NCBI GenBank assembly: GCA_040756655.1
Contig: JBFLYN010000001.1
Span: forward strand, 124,001 to 188,000
Source of the DNA: JBFLYN01 sp040756655
GTDB lineage: Bacteria; Bacillota; Sulfobacillia; UBA8153
Direction of reading: 5' to 3'
DNA length: 64,000 bases
The first letter of the stretch is position 1. Each line of letters opens with the position of its first letter. Of the stretch, positions 33,232 through 41,913 are shown piece after piece. The position numbers and the translations under genes are program-made. The notes beneath the pieces are model-generated. The model worked only from the letters and a program-made list of their open reading frames with translations, was not told the origin of the DNA and ran no database searches.

Positions 33232-34020
33232 TCAAGGGCCGGTGGCTATGTGAATGTCCTTGACGACGCCCACCGGGCCCGCCGGTCCCAGCTCGTTCTG
33301 ATTGAGGACCATGGTCACTACCCAGGGCCTCCCCAGCCTTACTACCAGTTCACGACTGGCCCGGTACGTGGCCTTGCTGCCCGACTCCAACGTGCCCTCG
33401 AAGACCTGCTCACCGTCGGCTACTACTCTCACCCAGCACCGGTCCTCCGGCCCCGTGCCTACCTGGAGTGTCAACTCCAGTTCCGCAGCATGCACCCGGA
33501 AGTTGGTCCGCCCCGGATGAGGGTCGTCCCTGGTGACCCGGGGTGGAGCCACCGGCTCCGGGTCGGGCGGAGGCGGGGGCGGGGGCGGTTCTGTGGTCAC
33601 CGGTGGATCCGGGGTGACCACCGCCGGCGGTGCCAGGGGATCCCCACCGCCCGGCTGGGTGCGCCCCTGGAACCAGTACCGGCCGGCCAACACTGCGGCC
33701 GTTACCATTATGAGCAGCAGGATCATGGCGCCCGGTGTTCGGCGTCGCCTGGGCTGCCGCCCCCGGCGCACCGGCGGCTCCTCGGGCTCTCCCGCGGTAG
33801 GCTCAAAGTCAGCCAGCAAGGGACCAGGGTCCAGGCCCAGGTAAGCAGCGTAGGCCCGGAGGAAACCGCGGTAGTAGACCCGGCCGACGCCCGGGTCGGG
33901 CTCGTCGTTTTCCAGGGCTTCCAGGTGACGGCGCCGGATCTTGGTACCTTGCTGGACTTCATCCATGGTAAGCCCCTGTCGTACCCGGGATTCGCGCAAC
34001 CTCCGGCCAACGCTGGTCAT
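33232..34020 (-). CDS. RodZ-like HTH membrane protein
   Basis: The 262-residue protein has an N-terminal HTH_25 domain (VGRRLRESRVRQGLTMDEVQ, then FLRAYAAYLGLDP), one membrane segment (about 98-117, MILLLIMVTAAVLAG), a Pro-rich linker with ten Pro in a row and a C-terminal DUF4115 domain. RodZ links MreB filaments to the envelope. ATG 34020 is eight bases after GAGGTGA. It follows asnS by 22 bases. Confidence 0.85.
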   Translation of the reverse strand: MTSVGRRLRESRVRQGLTMDEVQQGTKIRRRHLEALENDEPDPGVGRVYYRGFLRAYAAYLGLDPGPLLADFEPTAGEPEEPPVRRGRQPRRRRTPGAMILLLIMVTAAVLAGRYWFQGRTQPGGGDPLAPPAVVTPDPPVTTEPPPPPPPPDPEPVAPPRVTRDDPHPGRTNFRVHAAELELTLQVGTGPEDRCWVRVVADGEQVFEGTLESGSKATYRASRELVVRLGRPWVVTMVLNQNELGPAGPVGVVKDIHIATGP

Positions 34021-34042
34021 GACTGTCACCTCGCTTGGCAAT

Positions 34043-35344
34043 CTACGGGTAAATGCGGTTTAAAAGCCTGGGGAAAGGTATGGCCTCACGCACGTGCTCG
34101 AGCCCGCAAAGCCACGCCACCGTGCGCTCAATTCCCAGCCCGAACCCGGAATGGGGTACTGATCCGTACCTTCTCAGGTCCACGTACCAGTGGTACGACT
34201 CTTCGGGCAGGCGGTGCTCGGCAATACGCTTCCGTAATAGCCCCAGGTCGTGGATGCGCTCGCCGCCGCCGATGATCTCACCCACTCCCTCCGGGGCCAG
34301 CAGGTCTGCCCCCAGGACTACCTCAGGGCGCGCGGGGTCAGGCTGCATGTAGAATGCCTTGACCGCGGCAGGAAAGTGGGTCACGAACACGGGACGGTCG
34401 AAACTCTCGCTGATAACCATTTCATCAGGAGCTCCAAAATCCTGTCCCCAGCTTACGTCGTGCCCGGCCGCTGCCAGCATCTCCAAGGCCCGGTCATAGG
34501 TGATGCGCGGAAAGGGCGGTTCTACCGCCTCTAGCCGGGCCAGGTCCCGCCCCAGGGTTTCCAGGTCCGCGCGATTCTCCTCCCGGACCCGCCGCACTAC
34601 CGTGGAAACCAGCCCTTCCTGGATGGCCATGTTTTCCTCGAAGTCGCAATAGGCGGCTTCCGGCTCCAGCATCCAGAACTCTATGAGGTGCCGCCGGGTC
34701 TTGGATTTTTCGGCCCTAAACGCTGGACCGAAGCAATAAACCCTTCCCAGGGCCATGGCCGCAGCTTCGTTGTACAGCTGGCCGCTCTGGGTCAGGTACG
34801 CTTTCTCACCGAAGTAATCGGTGTCAAACAGGGTAGTGGTCCCTTCGCAGGCCGCAGGGGTCAGAATGGGCGCATCAACGTTGACAAACCCCAGGTCGTC
34901 CAGGTACTGGCGGCAGGCAGAGATGACCTTGGCCCGGATGCGCATGACGGCCACCTGCCGGGGGGTCCTCAACCAGAGATGACGCCGGTCCAGCAGAAAG
35001 TCAACCCCGTGCTCTTTGAGGGCAATGGGGTATTCCTCTGCCAGCTGGACCACCTCCAGGCCGGTAATGCCCAGTTCGAATCCACCCGGCGAGCGAGGGT
35101 CCCGGCGCACCAGCCCGGTGACGACTATGGCCGATTCCAGGGTCAGTTCCTGGCAGCGCCCAAACAGCTCCTCCCCCACTTGCGACCGCACGGCCACGGC
35201 CTGGATGAAGCCCGTGCCGTCGCGCAGGATCAGGAATTCAATCTTGCCGCTGGACCGGCGGTTGTACAGCCACCCATGAATGGTTGCCGTCTGCCCTTCG
35301 CGTGCGGCGATCTCGGCTATGGTACTCCTGGTGCCCAAATGCAT
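34043..35344 (-). CDS. asnS: Asparaginyl-tRNA synthetase
   Basis: The 433-residue protein has an OB-fold anticodon-binding N-terminus (TATIHGWLYNRRSSGKIEFLILRDG) and a class II core: VDAPILTPAACEGTTTLFDTDYFG, FRAEKSKTRRHLIEFWMLEPE (motif 2) and GFGLGIERTVAWLCG (motif 3). It charges tRNA-Asn directly. ATG 35344 is the family start. The frame is open 93 codons further upstream. An 18-bp palindrome and a hairpin lie in the 285 bases upstream, but no T-box signature was seen. Confidence 0.95.
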   Translation of the reverse strand: MHLGTRSTIAEIAAREGQTATIHGWLYNRRSSGKIEFLILRDGTGFIQAVAVRSQVGEELFGRCQELTLESAIVVTGLVRRDPRSPGGFELGITGLEVVQLAEEYPIALKEHGVDFLLDRRHLWLRTPRQVAVMRIRAKVISACRQYLDDLGFVNVDAPILTPAACEGTTTLFDTDYFGEKAYLTQSGQLYNEAAAMALGRVYCFGPAFRAEKSKTRRHLIEFWMLEPEAAYCDFEENMAIQEGLVSTVVRRVREENRADLETLGRDLARLEAVEPPFPRITYDRALEMLAAAGHDVSWGQDFGAPDEMVISESFDRPVFVTHFPAAVKAFYMQPDPARPEVVLGADLLAPEGVGEIIGGGERIHDLGLLRKRIAEHRLPEESYHWYVDLRRYGSVPHSGFGLGIERTVAWLCGLEHVREAIPFPRLLNRIYP

Positions 35345-35523
35345 CCCTCCGGTATCCCCTTGACTGCTTAGAACCCGGTCAACCCCACCTCGAACATAAG
35401 CGCCCCCCGATGGCAACCGGCCCGGGTGCTGTCGCCCGCCCTTGGCCCACCCGCCCCCCGGCCGGCGGGCGCACCGCCGGCTGCCCCACCGGACGCTTCC
35501 CCGGGGTATTCCGTATGCCAACC

Positions 35524-35541
35524 CTCTACGATATCGTAGAG
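35524..35541. repeat. 18-bp perfect palindrome upstream of asnS
   Basis: CTCTACGAT is followed directly by its reverse complement ATCGTAGAG. It lies about 180 bases upstream of asnS and 90 bases past the stop of the UPF0182 gene. The form suggests a dimeric-regulator operator. Confidence 0.6.
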
Positions 35542-35565
35542 CCGGCCAACTCAGGCTCTCCCGTT

Positions 35566-35600
35566 GGTGACCCACGCGTGCCTGGCCTGCCAGGGTCACC
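35566..35600 (-). terminator. Hairpin after the UPF0182 gene
   Basis: An 8-bp stem (GGTGACCC/GGGTCACC) encloses 19 bases with an inner TGGC/GCCA pair. It starts 30 bases past the stop at 35630. It has no T run, so its terminator role is uncertain. Confidence 0.5.
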
Positions 35601-35629
35601 GGGCGAATCCACCTCGCCCCCACGGCCAG

Positions 35630-38323
35630 TTACTGGCCGCCTTCCGGAGGCTGCCCACCATCCATCTGCTCCAGGTTGGCCAGGACCTCGCCCAGTTCGT
35701 CCATGAACTGGCCGTAACCTGCCCAGTCGCCACGCACCAGCCGCTCCTGGGCCTGGCGGTACAGGGCAATGGCCCTAAAGATAAGTTCGCGGTAGGTAAG
35801 GCCATCTGACGGCCGGGTAGGCTCTTCGACCACCCCGCCGAAAACCCGGTCGATGGCCTTTTGCAGGGTTTCTTCCATGGCCACCTGGTTTCCGTATATG
35901 AGGAATACCCGCTTCAGCTCGGGCAGGGGGTTGTCCCGGGCCTGGAGGTACAAAGGTTCCACGTAAAGCAGCGCCTCCTCGATGGGGATGACCAGTAGGT
36001 TCCCCCGGTTCACCTGCGACCCTAGCTGCCCCCAGAGCGTGAGGTCCTGGGCGATGCGAGAATCCTGGTCGATGCGGGCTTCCACCTGCATGGGCCCAAA
36101 GACCAGCCCTTCCTTGGGGAACTTGAACAGCTTGAGTTCACCGTAGTACGGGTCGTCAGCACGCCCGGCCACCCAGGCAATCATGTTCTGCTTCCCCACC
36201 GGGGTGAAAGGCAGCATGAGGATAAACTCGCTACGGTCTGAACCCGGCAACTTCATGATCACGTAATAGGGCTCCATAGCCTGAGTCTTGGCCTCAATCA
36301 TCTCATTGGGAATGGCCCACTGATCCTCCTTGTTGTAGAAGACCCGAGGGTCCTGCATATGGTAGGTAAGAAACATGTGGGCCTGGATCCTGAACATATC
36401 GGCCGGGTAGCGTACATGCTCACGGAGGTACGCGGGCATAGCTTGCTCGGGCAAAAAGAGCCCTGGAAACACCTTGCTGTAGGTCTGGATGATGGGATCG
36501 TCGGGCTCAAATACGTAGAACTTGGTGTCCCCGTGGTAGGCATCAACTACCACCTTGGCGGCATTCCTGATGTAGTTCAGTCCCAGCGGGTGGGGCTGGG
36601 AGTAAGGGTAGCCGCTGGAAACCGTGTAGGCATCGATGAACCAGAACAGGCGACCGTCCGCCACTACCAGGTAGGGGTCGGAATCGTAGAGCAAAAACGG
36701 CGCTATGGTCCTGACGCGGTCCATGATCTGTCGGCGAAACACGATCCGGCTTTCCGGGCGCAACGCCCCGCTGACTATGAGCTGGTAGTGTCTAAAGCGT
36801 AAGCCAAAGGCCAAGCGCTTGAACAAGGATCCCATGGGTATCCCGGCCCTGCCTTCGTACTCCGTCTCGACGTTACGGTCGCCGATGGGATAATCGAATT
36901 CTTTCTCCGCGGTCTTCACCACGATGTAGTCGTGGGTAAGCTCTCCGAAGTAGATCTCCGGGCGCTGGATGGACAGCTCGGCCCGGCCCCGGGGAGGAAT
37001 GTCCCGGATGTAGAATGCCGGCAGCCCCTCCGGGGTTACTTCGTTGCCGGGGCTCAGCACCGCACCGTAGCCATGAGTGAACTTCAGGTGCAGGTTAACC
37101 CAAGTGCGGGCCGCCGCGGGCAGTTGGGCCTGGTTCAGCTCGCGCGCGGAGATCATCACTGATCTGAGTTGCCCGTCCAGGTGGTACCGGACCAGATCCA
37201 CATCGTTGAAATGGTAGTAGAGTCGCATCTCCTGTAACTGGCTGTAGGTCTGCCGCAAGGGCCGCCAGTCCCAAAGCCGGATGTTGTCGATGGTCTCCCG
37301 GTTTCTCTCGATATCCTCCCGGGTTAGGGTCAAGGTGGCCGGAAAGTCGCTTTCGGTGATGCGGTCGAGGCCAAACGCTGCGCGGGTAAAGGCGATATTG
37401 TGCTCCATGTAGGGTATCTCCAGGGAAAGCTCGTTGGGCGAGACTTGGAACTGCTGCACCAGCGATGGATAGGCCGAACCCACTGCCAGCGAAGAGACCA
37501 GCACCAGGCCCAGGGCAGCCAGGGTCATGCGGATGCTGCGGCGGAACGCAGCTACCATGACCAGGGCCGCCGCCAGGAGCGCTACCACCACCAGGATGCG
37601 CAGGGCCGGCAGCTGGGCGTGGATATCGGTGTACGAAGCACCGAAAGCCACTCCCCGGGGCGAGAACAGAAGTTGCCACATGGCCAGCCGGTAGCCATAG
37701 GCCTTCAGAACCAGGGCGGAAGCCAAGAGGATGGACAGGTGGAGGCGGGCCCTGGGCTGCAACGTGATCCTGTCGCCGTACAGGTAAAAGCTTCCCACCA
37801 GGTAGTGGCCGGCAGCCGATGCGGCCAGCGCGGCCAGCAAGGTCAGAAAACCAAACTGGTAGACCAGCCGCAGGAATGGGAGGGTAAACACATAGAACCC
37901 GATGTCCAGTCCAAAGAACGGGTCGTTTAGGCCAAAAGGTGTCGCGTGCCTGAATCGTTCCACTACCGGCCACTGGGCAGCTAGTGCCAGGCCCAAGAGC
38001 ACGGCCACCACCAGCGTTCCCAGGGCCGCCAGCCCCAGCACCCTTCCGGGCCGGAGAGGCTCCAGGACGCCTCCTACCACGTGTAGCTGGCGGTTCCGCC
38101 CGCGCACAATCCACAGGTTGGCCATGACCGCCAGCCAGAACAGTGCTCCGCCCATTAGTCCCACCCTCAGCCGCGACAGGACCAGCGTTACGAACACCTG
38201 CCGGTAGCCTAGGTCCACAAACCACAGGTAATCGGTGTAGAAGGTGACTCCTCTCAGTACCACCACGGCCACGGTGGCCACGGCAGCTGCCAGTGCGAAC
38301 AGCGATATCCTCGCCCAGCGCAT
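35630..38323 (-). CDS. UPF0182 family large membrane protein
   Basis: The 897-residue protein matches the UPF0182 family in length and pattern. About seven membrane segments lie in the first 300 residues (for example LFALAAAVATVAVVVLRGV, ALGTLVVAVLLGLALAA). The large soluble part, predicted outside, has LSLEIPYMEHNIAFTRAAFGL and YPSLVQQFQV. The function of the family is unknown. ATG 38323 is behind AAGGGGGGAAAGCC. The gene follows the M20 hydrolase after 21 bases, so it may share its transcript. Confidence 0.93.
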   Translation of the reverse strand: MRWARISLFALAAAVATVAVVVLRGVTFYTDYLWFVDLGYRQVFVTLVLSRLRVGLMGGALFWLAVMANLWIVRGRNRQLHVVGGVLEPLRPGRVLGLAALGTLVVAVLLGLALAAQWPVVERFRHATPFGLNDPFFGLDIGFYVFTLPFLRLVYQFGFLTLLAALAASAAGHYLVGSFYLYGDRITLQPRARLHLSILLASALVLKAYGYRLAMWQLLFSPRGVAFGASYTDIHAQLPALRILVVVALLAAALVMVAAFRRSIRMTLAALGLVLVSSLAVGSAYPSLVQQFQVSPNELSLEIPYMEHNIAFTRAAFGLDRITESDFPATLTLTREDIERNRETIDNIRLWDWRPLRQTYSQLQEMRLYYHFNDVDLVRYHLDGQLRSVMISARELNQAQLPAAARTWVNLHLKFTHGYGAVLSPGNEVTPEGLPAFYIRDIPPRGRAELSIQRPEIYFGELTHDYIVVKTAEKEFDYPIGDRNVETEYEGRAGIPMGSLFKRLAFGLRFRHYQLIVSGALRPESRIVFRRQIMDRVRTIAPFLLYDSDPYLVVADGRLFWFIDAYTVSSGYPYSQPHPLGLNYIRNAAKVVVDAYHGDTKFYVFEPDDPIIQTYSKVFPGLFLPEQAMPAYLREHVRYPADMFRIQAHMFLTYHMQDPRVFYNKEDQWAIPNEMIEAKTQAMEPYYVIMKLPGSDRSEFILMLPFTPVGKQNMIAWVAGRADDPYYGELKLFKFPKEGLVFGPMQVEARIDQDSRIAQDLTLWGQLGSQVNRGNLLVIPIEEALLYVEPLYLQARDNPLPELKRVFLIYGNQVAMEETLQKAIDRVFGGVVEEPTRPSDGLTYRELIFRAIALYRQAQERLVRGDWAGYGQFMDELGEVLANLEQMDGGQPPEGGQ

Positions 38324-38344
38324 GGCTTTCCCCCCTTGATGACT

Positions 38345-39676
38345 CTAGCGGGACCCGTCCCGTCCCAGGAGCTCCTCCCACATCTGGAAATACTCGGCGC
38401 GCGTGTAACGCGGTTTGAACTCTGCCAGCAGGTTCCGGCCCGTGGCAGCATCGTCCCACAGCAGGTCCACCGCCGTCATGGCCAGCGCCTTGGCGGGCAC
38501 GATGTAAGCCAGATCCGCGTCACACACTTCGAAATCCTCCGAGTGACCCCGGCCCCGGCACCCGCCAATGCTTGGGTGGATGCCCGGCATCACGTGCATC
38601 AAGTCACCCATGTCGCTGGACCCGGCGCCATGCCCGCCCTCGACCACGGCCTCCTCGGCTACCAGCGTCAACAGGTTGGTCCTGAATAGCCCGTCCAGTT
38701 CACCCGCGCTCACCCGCGGCAAGTAACCGGGCAGCTCCGTGATCTCCACCTCTGCCCCGATGGCCGTAGCGCCCGCCACCAGCGCCCGGTTAACCTTCCG
38801 GTTGGCTTCGATAATGGCCCCCATGGTGCGGCCCCGCACATAGGTTTCCGCGCGCACGTCGGCCGGGACCACGTTGACCAGGTCACCGCCCTTGGTGATG
38901 ATGGGATGCACCCGGATGGAATCTTCATCCCTAAAGGTCTCCCGCAGCATGTGTACGCCCATGAGTCCCAGCATGGCGGCGTTCAGGGCGTTGACACCGG
39001 CGTGGGGAGCAGCGCCCGCGTGAGCCTCCCGGCCGCGGTAGCGCACTAGTTTCCCCACGAAACCGTTGGAGGTACCTCCTACCATGGCCTTCCTGCCTTC
39101 AGCCAAGGCGCCCTGGTGGACCATCATGGCCATGTCCACGTCGTCAAATTCCCCAAGAGCCAAAAGCTCCTGCTTGCCACCGAGGAAACGGATCTTTCCC
39201 TCCTGCCGCAGCTTCTGGCGGTACTCGATCTCCACGTATTCCTCAGCCGGCACGGCCATGAACAGCACCGTACCGCTGAGAAAACCAGCCGCACCTGACA
39301 GGCTCAAGCCCAAGGCGGCGCCATACATGGCTGCTACCTGACCGTGATGTCCGCATGAATGGGCAGCACCGGTCATGGGGTCCGCCTGGGGATGCCCCGG
39401 ACACACCACCGCATCCAGCTCGCCCAGGATGGCCACGCCCGGGCCCGGGCCCCGGCCCTCCAGCCGGGCCTTGACACCGGTGATGGCCAGCCCCTTCCGG
39501 AAAGGAAGCCCCAGCTCTGCGAATTTCTCCTGGACCAGCTGGGAGGTGTGGAACTCCTTGTATCCCAGCTCAGGCTGGCGGAAGATCCTCTCTGCCAGCT
39601 CCTTGATGTCCCCGGCCCGGTCATCCACCACGGCTGCGATCTTTGCTTTCAGCTCCTCCTTGGTCAATACCTCCAC
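38345..39676 (-). CDS. M20-family amidohydrolase (AbgB-like)
   Basis: The 443-residue protein has the M20D amidohydrolase pattern: ILGELDAVVCPGHP, HSCGHHGQVAAMYG (metal site; the usual CGHD is CGHH here), MAVPAEEYVEIEYR, a dimerisation domain with GREAHAGAAPHAGVNALNAA and a C-terminal GAGSSDMGDL. Related enzymes cleave aminobenzoyl-glutamate, indole-amide or N-acyl amino acids. The substrate is unknown. A TTG at 39667 with GGTGGAGG close by is an alternative to GTG 39676. Confidence 0.85.
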   Translation of the reverse strand: MEVLTKEELKAKIAAVVDDRAGDIKELAERIFRQPELGYKEFHTSQLVQEKFAELGLPFRKGLAITGVKARLEGRGPGPGVAILGELDAVVCPGHPQADPMTGAAHSCGHHGQVAAMYGAALGLSLSGAAGFLSGTVLFMAVPAEEYVEIEYRQKLRQEGKIRFLGGKQELLALGEFDDVDMAMMVHQGALAEGRKAMVGGTSNGFVGKLVRYRGREAHAGAAPHAGVNALNAAMLGLMGVHMLRETFRDEDSIRVHPIITKGGDLVNVVPADVRAETYVRGRTMGAIIEANRKVNRALVAGATAIGAEVEITELPGYLPRVSAGELDGLFRTNLLTLVAEEAVVEGGHGAGSSDMGDLMHVMPGIHPSIGGCRGRGHSEDFEVCDADLAYIVPAKALAMTAVDLLWDDAATGRNLLAEFKPRYTRAEYFQMWEELLGRDGSR

Positions 39677-39740
39677 CCTTTCCGGATCTTGCTACCTTTG
39701 ACGAAACACGAAAAGTGTGCCCTCATCCTGGTATTGAGAT

Positions 39741-40778
39741 TCAGCTCCCGCCCTTCGGTGCCAGCTCCCTGAGCTTCTTCCACAAGGTAGTGCGGCTGAT
39801 CCCGAGTCGCCGCGCCAGCTGGGTACGGTTACCGCTCCGTTGGGCCAGCTGGGCGATGATCTGGTCTTGCATCGCCTCGAGCGTGCCGACGGAGACCACC
39901 ACCGACTCGCCACTGGCGGCTGCCTGGGCGCCTCCCCCAAAAGCTGCCTCGTAGGCCTCCTTGGCCAGGATCTCCTGGTAGCTGGAGAGGTCGTGCACTG
40001 CGTATCTTCCTTCGCCCAGTGATTCGACCCTGATCCCCGGCCCCCCACTACGAGCGATGGCCACTTCCGACCGCTGCCCCCGGGCCACCATGGCCCGCAC
40101 CCGGTCGGCCACTTCCGGCGCTTTCCCTCCCCAGCTCCAGCTGCCATCGGGGGTAATCACTACCACCCCGGCAGGCAGGTCCACTGCGGCCCGGTAGTAT
40201 ACTTCCTGGGCCGACAGGCTGAGGGGCATAGCCTCGGCCAGTCGCACCGCAGCCCAGAGCGCGGCACGCACCGCCGCAGGCCCGGCTTTGACGGGTTGGC
40301 CGTAAAGTCCCTCCCGGCGCGCCAGGGCCACCAGACCTTCTCCGCCCACAACAGCCCGCACCCCACCATCTTTCAGTTCCAGGAGCAAAGCACGGACGGC
40401 ATGCTGCTCTCTGGGCGCCAGCACTTCCCTTACCTGGATACCCAGCTTGGCGCCCAGGGTCTCCAGATCCAGGCTGTCGGGCCCAAAGTGGACCACCGCC
40501 ACAGGCTCTGCCGGGCAACGCGCCAGCGCTCCCGCCACGTCCCAGGGGCCGGCCGGGCAGGGCACCACCGGCACCGGGGCCACCCGGGCAAGCACCGTCC
40601 ACAGGCGCTCCTCAGCCACCAGGACTCTGGCACCACGGGCCACAGCCGTCCGGGCTCCGGCCAGCGCCAGCTCGACTGCCGTGAGCTTGGCCTCCACGTC
40701 CAGGCCGAGTTCCTGGGCGGTGACCACCATCAGGTCCTGGGTCTGGCCGTGGATGCAGAGAGCGCTGATGCGGGCCAC
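39741..40778 (-). CDS. PrpR_N-type sensor regulator lacking the AAA+ domain
   Basis: The 345-residue protein has an N-terminal PrpR_N-like sensor domain (about 1-170, with KLGIQVREVLAPREQHAV), a middle part (about 190-270), and a C-terminal Fis-type helix-turn-helix (NRTQLARRLGISRTTLWKKL). The sigma-54 AAA+ domain that normally joins these parts is absent. It therefore cannot open sigma-54 promoters by itself and may act as a simple repressor or activator. GTG 40778 has GGAGGAGGG at a better distance than GTG 40784. It sits between two hydrolases and near hutU, so it may regulate them. Confidence 0.78.
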   Translation of the reverse strand: MARISALCIHGQTQDLMVVTAQELGLDVEAKLTAVELALAGARTAVARGARVLVAEERLWTVLARVAPVPVVPCPAGPWDVAGALARCPAEPVAVVHFGPDSLDLETLGAKLGIQVREVLAPREQHAVRALLLELKDGGVRAVVGGEGLVALARREGLYGQPVKAGPAAVRAALWAAVRLAEAMPLSLSAQEVYYRAAVDLPAGVVVITPDGSWSWGGKAPEVADRVRAMVARGQRSEVAIARSGGPGIRVESLGEGRYAVHDLSSYQEILAKEAYEAAFGGGAQAAASGESVVVSVGTLEAMQDQIIAQLAQRSGNRTQLARRLGISRTTLWKKLRELAPKGGS

Positions 40779-40873
40779 CGGCACCCCTCCTCCCGGCTGA
40801 TGTGGAAATCTTCGACACCCTGCCGTGCCTAACCTCCCAAATACTGGCCCGGGACAGGATTTTTGGTCGCGGG

Positions 40874-40902
40874 AAAGACAAAGGCCCGCCCCGGGGCGGA
40901 CC
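40874..40902 (-). terminator. Rho-independent terminator after the M14 gene
   Basis: On the minus strand a perfect-but-one stem (GGTCCGCCCC with GGGGCGGGCC) is followed by TTTGTCTTT. It separates the M14 gene from the PrpR_N regulator. Confidence 0.85.
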
Positions 40903-40928
40903 TGGACAGAGGTTCTTCACCATCACCC

Positions 40929-41897
40929 TTACCGCTCGGCCGGACCTCGGCCAATACCCGCCAGCTGGGTGCCCCGGGGAGCAGCGGGGCTGGTGGTGCC
41001 GTAGAGCACCATCCCCGCGCTGGGCGCCAGCTGGATTTTCACCTCCTGGCCGGTATAGTCGTAGAAGTTCCCCAGGATCTGGCCGGCACGTACCCGCTCG
41101 CCCGGTTCCACCCAAGAGCGGTATCTCCCGTCGAAGTCGCTGGTCACCCAGAGGACGTCCTCCAGCCGCACCGGTTCATCGCGGAATTCTGCCGCCCCGG
41201 GCTGCATACCCAAGGCCTTCAAGGTGTTGAGCAGGCCCCACGCGTGCAGGGCAACGTCGTCCTGTTCCGGTTGGTTACCCCCACTGCCCGACTGCACCAT
41301 GGCGGCCACTTTTCCCTGGCGCGCGGCGAAGGCAAATAGGGTCCCGCCGCCTCCCCACGGATGCTCGTCAGAGCCCTGGACCAGGTAGGGGAGGCCGTAG
41401 CCACGGGCCAGTTCCCGGGCCGGGTCGTCCGGAGCAGCTCCGGTCAAGTGGATGGCAGACAGCGGGAGCACCGCCACGCCCAGGTCAGCACCGTGCATGT
41501 CCAGGACGTAGTCGGCGTGGACAACCAGTTCCTGCGCAATGAGATGGGCCAGTCGCTCGCTATAAGTGCCGTCGGGCCGCCCCGGGAAGACCCGATTGAG
41601 ATTCTTCCCATCCCGGGGGCAGATGTGGGCGGCACGGGCTTGAAAGGCCGGGACGTTGACCAAGGGCAAGGCCACAATCCTCCCGCACAGCCCTTCGGCG
41701 TCAACCAGCAGGGGGAGACGGTACAGGGCCTCGATGCCCGCATACTCGCTGCCGTGCACACCGGCGGTGCAAAGCAAGGTGGGACCATCCTGGGTTCCTC
41801 CCACCAGGACCACCGGGAAGCCCGAACCCTCGAAATCCATCCAGAACCTGTAAATGCCGCCAGTGGGAAACTCGTAGCCAAACGGGCGAAATGACAT
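40929..41897 (-). CDS. Succinylglutamate desuccinylase/aspartoacylase-family deacylase
   Basis: The 322-residue protein has the M14-like zinc-site motif GVHGSEYAG (H48 and E51), the family signature DGKNLNRVFPG and a third ligand in LDMHGAD. The C-terminal biotinyl-like domain (GERVRAGQILGNFYDYTGQEV) is usual for the family. It hydrolyses N-acyl amino acids or similar amides. The substrate is not known. ATG 41897 follows AGGAGGGA. The next gene upstream is the decayed hutU, 16 bases away. Confidence 0.88.
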   Translation of the reverse strand: MSFRPFGYEFPTGGIYRFWMDFEGSGFPVVLVGGTQDGPTLLCTAGVHGSEYAGIEALYRLPLLVDAEGLCGRIVALPLVNVPAFQARAAHICPRDGKNLNRVFPGRPDGTYSERLAHLIAQELVVHADYVLDMHGADLGVAVLPLSAIHLTGAAPDDPARELARGYGLPYLVQGSDEHPWGGGGTLFAFAARQGKVAAMVQSGSGGNQPEQDDVALHAWGLLNTLKALGMQPGAAEFRDEPVRLEDVLWVTSDFDGRYRSWVEPGERVRAGQILGNFYDYTGQEVKIQLAPSAGMVLYGTTSPAAPRGTQLAGIGRGPAER

Positions 41898-41913
41898 GGT
41901 GGACCGGTCCCTC

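Noticed and set aside
34990..35629. T-box riboswitch expected before asnS
   Set aside because: No AGGGTGGAACCGCG-like element or specifier-loop layout is seen in the 285 bases upstream.
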